DNA from: an uncultured beta proteobacterium
Lineage (GTDB): Bacteria > Pseudomonadota > Gammaproteobacteria > Burkholderiales > Rhodocyclaceae
Length of the DNA stretch: 9,576 bases
Direction of reading: 5' to 3'
Assembly (NCBI GenBank): GCA_903910495.1
Contig: CAIVZW010000848.1
Span: 1-9,576, forward strand
Part shown: positions 7,759-9,576 of the stretch, in pieces
Numbering within the stretch: position 1 is the first letter of the stretch
Layout: the number at the start of each line of letters is the position of its first letter
Notes under the pieces: generated by a model
The model's database searches: none
Told to the model about the DNA's origin: nothing
What the model saw: only the letters and a program-made list of their open reading frames with translations
Translations under genes and position numbers: made by a program

Positions 7759-8217
7759 GTGATCGAAAACAAGTACTACGAGGACTATGTCGCAGGTGAC
7801 GTGGTTGTTTCCGACCGCTTTGTGCTTACCGAGCAAGACGTCGCCAACTACTGCAAACTCGTCGGCGACGATCACCGGATCCACACGGACAAGGAATTCT
7901 GCCGGGAGCAAACGGGTATTGCCGAGGTAGTCGTTCCCGGCTGCCTTACGCTGGCCATGGCTGATAGCCATTGGTCAGCCCTGGTCACGCCATCGAGCCC
8001 GTACAGTCCGCATTACGGACACGACAAGGTGCGCTATCTGAACCGCTTGCTATCCAATGAGACGGTGTATTGCGAATTCAAGCTCATTGAGAAACGCCCG
8101 CACGATCGAGTCTACGGCATGCTGGTTTTTGAAACCTATGTCAAAAAGAGCAACGGCGACCCGGTACTTTTTGAAATCGACAAACTGCTGGTCCCGTTTC
8201 GCAACCCGACAAACTGA
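7759..8217 (+). CDS. MaoC-type hotdog-fold dehydratase, probable (R)-enoyl-CoA hydratase
   Basis: This 152-residue protein has a single-hotdog MaoC domain. The hydratase signature lies at residues 31-44 (YCKLVGDDHRIHTD), with Asp37 and His42 spaced as in the catalytic Asp/His pair of PhaJ-type (R)-specific enoyl-CoA hydratases. The usual Asn-Pro between them is His-Arg. A second family feature, VVVPGCLTLAMADSHWSAL, forms the central helix region. The expected reaction is reversible addition of water to a trans-2-enoyl-CoA in the cytoplasm. The start is GTG at 7759, supported by AGGAG at 7746-7750 with 8-nt spacing. Only 15 bp separate it from the flavoprotein stop, so the two form an operon. 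It follows the flavoprotein and CoA-transferase in the order of a CoA-thioester pathway. Acyl-ACP or another thioester could be the true substrate. Confidence 0.87.
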   Translation: MIENKYYEDYVAGDVVVSDRFVLTEQDVANYCKLVGDDHRIHTDKEFCREQTGIAEVVVPGCLTLAMADSHWSALVTPSSPYSPHYGHDKVRYLNRLLSNETVYCEFKLIEKRPHDRVYGMLVFETYVKKSNGDPVLFEIDKLLVPFRNPTN

Positions 8218-8318
8218 GCGTTGAGCACGGCTGGGCCGAGTATCGCGTCCCAGACCGGGATATGCCATCGAACTAGTCGATTCACGTGGCGTTCACGCCT
8301 TCCATGAAATCAGCCTGC

Positions 8319-8340
8319 TAGAATTGGAAACGCATTTCCA
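8319..8340 (+). promoter_or_regulatory. Possible -10 element and palindromic operator upstream of the unknown gene
   Basis: TAGAAT (8319-8324) matches a sigma-70 -10 hexamer at 5 of 6 positions; no good -35 is visible. It runs directly into TGGAAA-CGCA-TTTCCA (8325-8340), a perfect inverted repeat with 6-bp arms. The repeat would cover the transcription start, a classic repressor position. It lies 22 bp before the ATG at 8363 and suggests that gene has its own regulated promoter rather than depending on the upstream operon. Confidence 0.4.
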
Positions 8341-8362
8341 CATGTTTATTGCTTGATGGAAC

Positions 8363-9361
8363 ATGATCTATAACCGGCGACGCGCAATGAACAACGTTCA
8401 CTCCTTCATTTACAAACAGCAGGGCGATGATTTCCCCCCGGAAAGCACACGCCGCATCTTTGCCGACCAGGAACGGGTGTTTTACGACGGCTACTGGATC
8501 AAGACCTACCCGGTTCCGGTCGATTCACTGGAGGCCAAGAAGCGCTTGATCGAAGCGCTGACACGGCGCCTGTTCAACCATACCGAACACGGACTCAACA
8601 TCCCGGGCCCCCGTCTGGCCGAAGCACGGAAAAGCTATGAGGCTGAAAGTGACCCCCCGCGACGCCGGGTCAAGGGCGCCATGCTGGCTGGCGCAATGTT
8701 CAACCGGGCTACCGACATTTTCAGAAAACTGGTCGAACTGCAGGCCGATGGGGTGGAAATCAACAGCAGCGATGCGCTGATGCGCGAGTGTGGAAAATGC
8801 TTGCTTGATGCCATGGAACTAGGCCGTTTCGTACTCCACCGCAGTGGCGAGGAAGGTATAGACGAACTCTGGGGCGAACCGTTCCGCGCCTTCTCGATTC
8901 CGGTCGAGGATTTCTACGAAAGCCGCTATATCAAGATTGGCCAGAGCATGCGCGATATCGACCGCATCGCCGATGCGATGGTCGCCAGTTTCACCCGGAT
9001 TCCTGCTTTTTCAGACATCGAAGCGCCGATACGTGACTTTGCCCATGCGGCCAAGATCAAAACGGAAACCCTGCGCACCGATCCGGAGATTTTCGATGTC
9101 TGGCCGCAACTGGTCACCGCTGCGGAACGGCTCGCCAACTTTGCCCCTCAAGCGCCTGCGCTGCTGACCGTCGACAATGAGACTCCGATGCACAGCATCT
9201 CGGACGGTCTGCAACTGATCCGCAATGCCCGCGATCTGATTTTCAATATCACCCGTGCCCGGACGCCGATGCCCAAGAGCACGTGTGAATATATCGAGCG
9301 TTGCGAGATCTATCTGGAAACCGGTCTGGTAGCGTTGGCTCCGGCACCACTTCCCGCTTGA
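8363..9361 (+). CDS. Conserved-looking protein of unknown function, mostly alpha-helical
   Basis: The 332-residue product is not recognised. It has no signal peptide, no transmembrane segment and no obvious nucleotide- or metal-binding motif. Composition is rich in Arg, Glu, Asp and Ala with many amphipathic helices (for example VDSLEAKKRLIEALTRRLF, ATDIFRKLVELQAD and MRDIDRIADAMVASF), which fits a soluble helical cytoplasmic protein. Three cysteines occur near the middle and end (RECGKC, and one in the C-terminal helix). Codon use resembles the neighbouring metabolic genes, supporting a real gene. The start at 8363 gives the longest frame; ATG 8387 (MNNVHSFIYKQ) is equally possible, and neither has a strong ribosome site. 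It lies 145 bp downstream of the MaoC gene, behind its own candidate promoter, so its link to the CoA pathway is uncertain. Confidence 0.7.
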   Translation: MIYNRRRAMNNVHSFIYKQQGDDFPPESTRRIFADQERVFYDGYWIKTYPVPVDSLEAKKRLIEALTRRLFNHTEHGLNIPGPRLAEARKSYEAESDPPRRRVKGAMLAGAMFNRATDIFRKLVELQADGVEINSSDALMRECGKCLLDAMELGRFVLHRSGEEGIDELWGEPFRAFSIPVEDFYESRYIKIGQSMRDIDRIADAMVASFTRIPAFSDIEAPIRDFAHAAKIKTETLRTDPEIFDVWPQLVTAAERLANFAPQAPALLTVDNETPMHSISDGLQLIRNARDLIFNITRARTPMPKSTCEYIERCEIYLETGLVALAPAPLPA

Positions 9362-9576
9362 AAATTAGGAGCAACAACTGATAGGAAACAATAAAGTCTG
9401 TCGGAAATGGTCCTTCTAACTTATTGATTTTATCGGCGCTGGAAATTTGCAAAAACGTGGCAAAGTCTGTCGGGCCCAGTAAGCATAAGGCTTCTACTCG
9501 TCGCTGCCGGTTCTCATAGGGTAATCACCACGAATGACCTCTTGGCGCATCAGGCTACAGCCGGACCCGACCCAAA
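9362..9576. other. Non-coding right end with orphan Shine-Dalgarno
   Basis: AGGAG (9367-9371) lies 6 nt after the stop of the unknown gene and looks like a ribosome site for a next gene. No ATG, GTG or TTG follows at the right distance, and the frames close quickly. The rest is AT-rich to about 9465 and GC-richer afterwards, and includes TTTGCAAA (9446-9453), an 8-bp palindrome. No gene, tRNA or clear terminator was found. Confidence 0.4.
9393..9473. repeat. Two direct copies of AAAGTCTGTCGG, 69 bp apart
   Basis: The 12-mer AAAGTCTGTCGG occurs exactly at 9393-9404 and again at 9462-9473, bounding an AT-rich segment. The second copy continues into GGCCC. Spacing of 69 bp is between six and seven helical turns. 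They could be tandem regulator sites for a gene beyond the right edge, or the ends of a small inserted element. Confidence 0.45.

Noticed and set aside
8231..8260. CTGGG/CCCAG and TCCC/GGGA hairpins after the MaoC gene as a terminator
   Set aside because: Stems are short, mutually exclusive and not followed by a T run.
9421..9576. Sigma-54 promoter downstream of the paired 12-mers
   Set aside because: No GG-N10-GC pair with the right flanking bases was found in the right-end sequence.

Overview
The window looks like chromosomal DNA from a betaproteobacterium, probably near Rhodocyclales. This is inferred from moderately high GC, codon choice and gene types; no marker gene is present to prove it. 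Most genes encode small-molecule metabolism, and nothing here is a phage, transposase, CRISPR array or RNA gene.

Layout. The left edge carries the first 164 codons of an EamA/DMT-family membrane transporter on the minus strand (start 493, running off the window). Then come about 650 bp without a convincing gene. They hold a hairpin and a disrupted REP-like palindromic repeat (769-868). A small TfoX N-terminal-domain protein follows (1139-1483, TTG start), then about 380 bp of non-coding sequence. The first metabolic unit is a two-gene, translationally coupled molybdenum hydroxylase of the isoquinoline 1-oxidoreductase (IorA/IorB) type (1864-2343 and 2340-4598). Its large subunit has a Tat signal, so the enzyme is expected in the periplasm.

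Converging on it is a 118-codon LysR-family gene (complement 4616-4972). It appears to be an internal deletion joining the winged-helix N-terminus directly to the last ~40 residues of a DmlR/TtdR-like regulator. Divergent from it is a second metabolic unit: a YdiF/propionate-CoA-transferase-type enzyme (5064-6662), a FabK/nitronate-monooxygenase-type flavoprotein whose usual active-site His is Thr (6784-7743), and a MaoC-type hotdog hydratase (7759-8217). A 332-codon protein of unknown function follows behind its own possible promoter (8363-9361). The last 215 bp are non-coding, with an orphan Shine-Dalgarno sequence and two copies of a 12-mer.

How the genes may work together (inference). The periplasmic hydroxylase could oxidise a heteroaromatic or aldehyde substrate. 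The CoA-transferase, hydratase and flavoprotein form a plausible acyl-CoA module: acid activation, enoyl-CoA hydration and an oxidoreductive step. The substrate cannot be read from the sequence. Three separate scars point to ongoing loss at this locus: the LysR internal deletion, a 15-codon remnant with a strong ribosome site at 6690, and an SD without a start codon at 9367.
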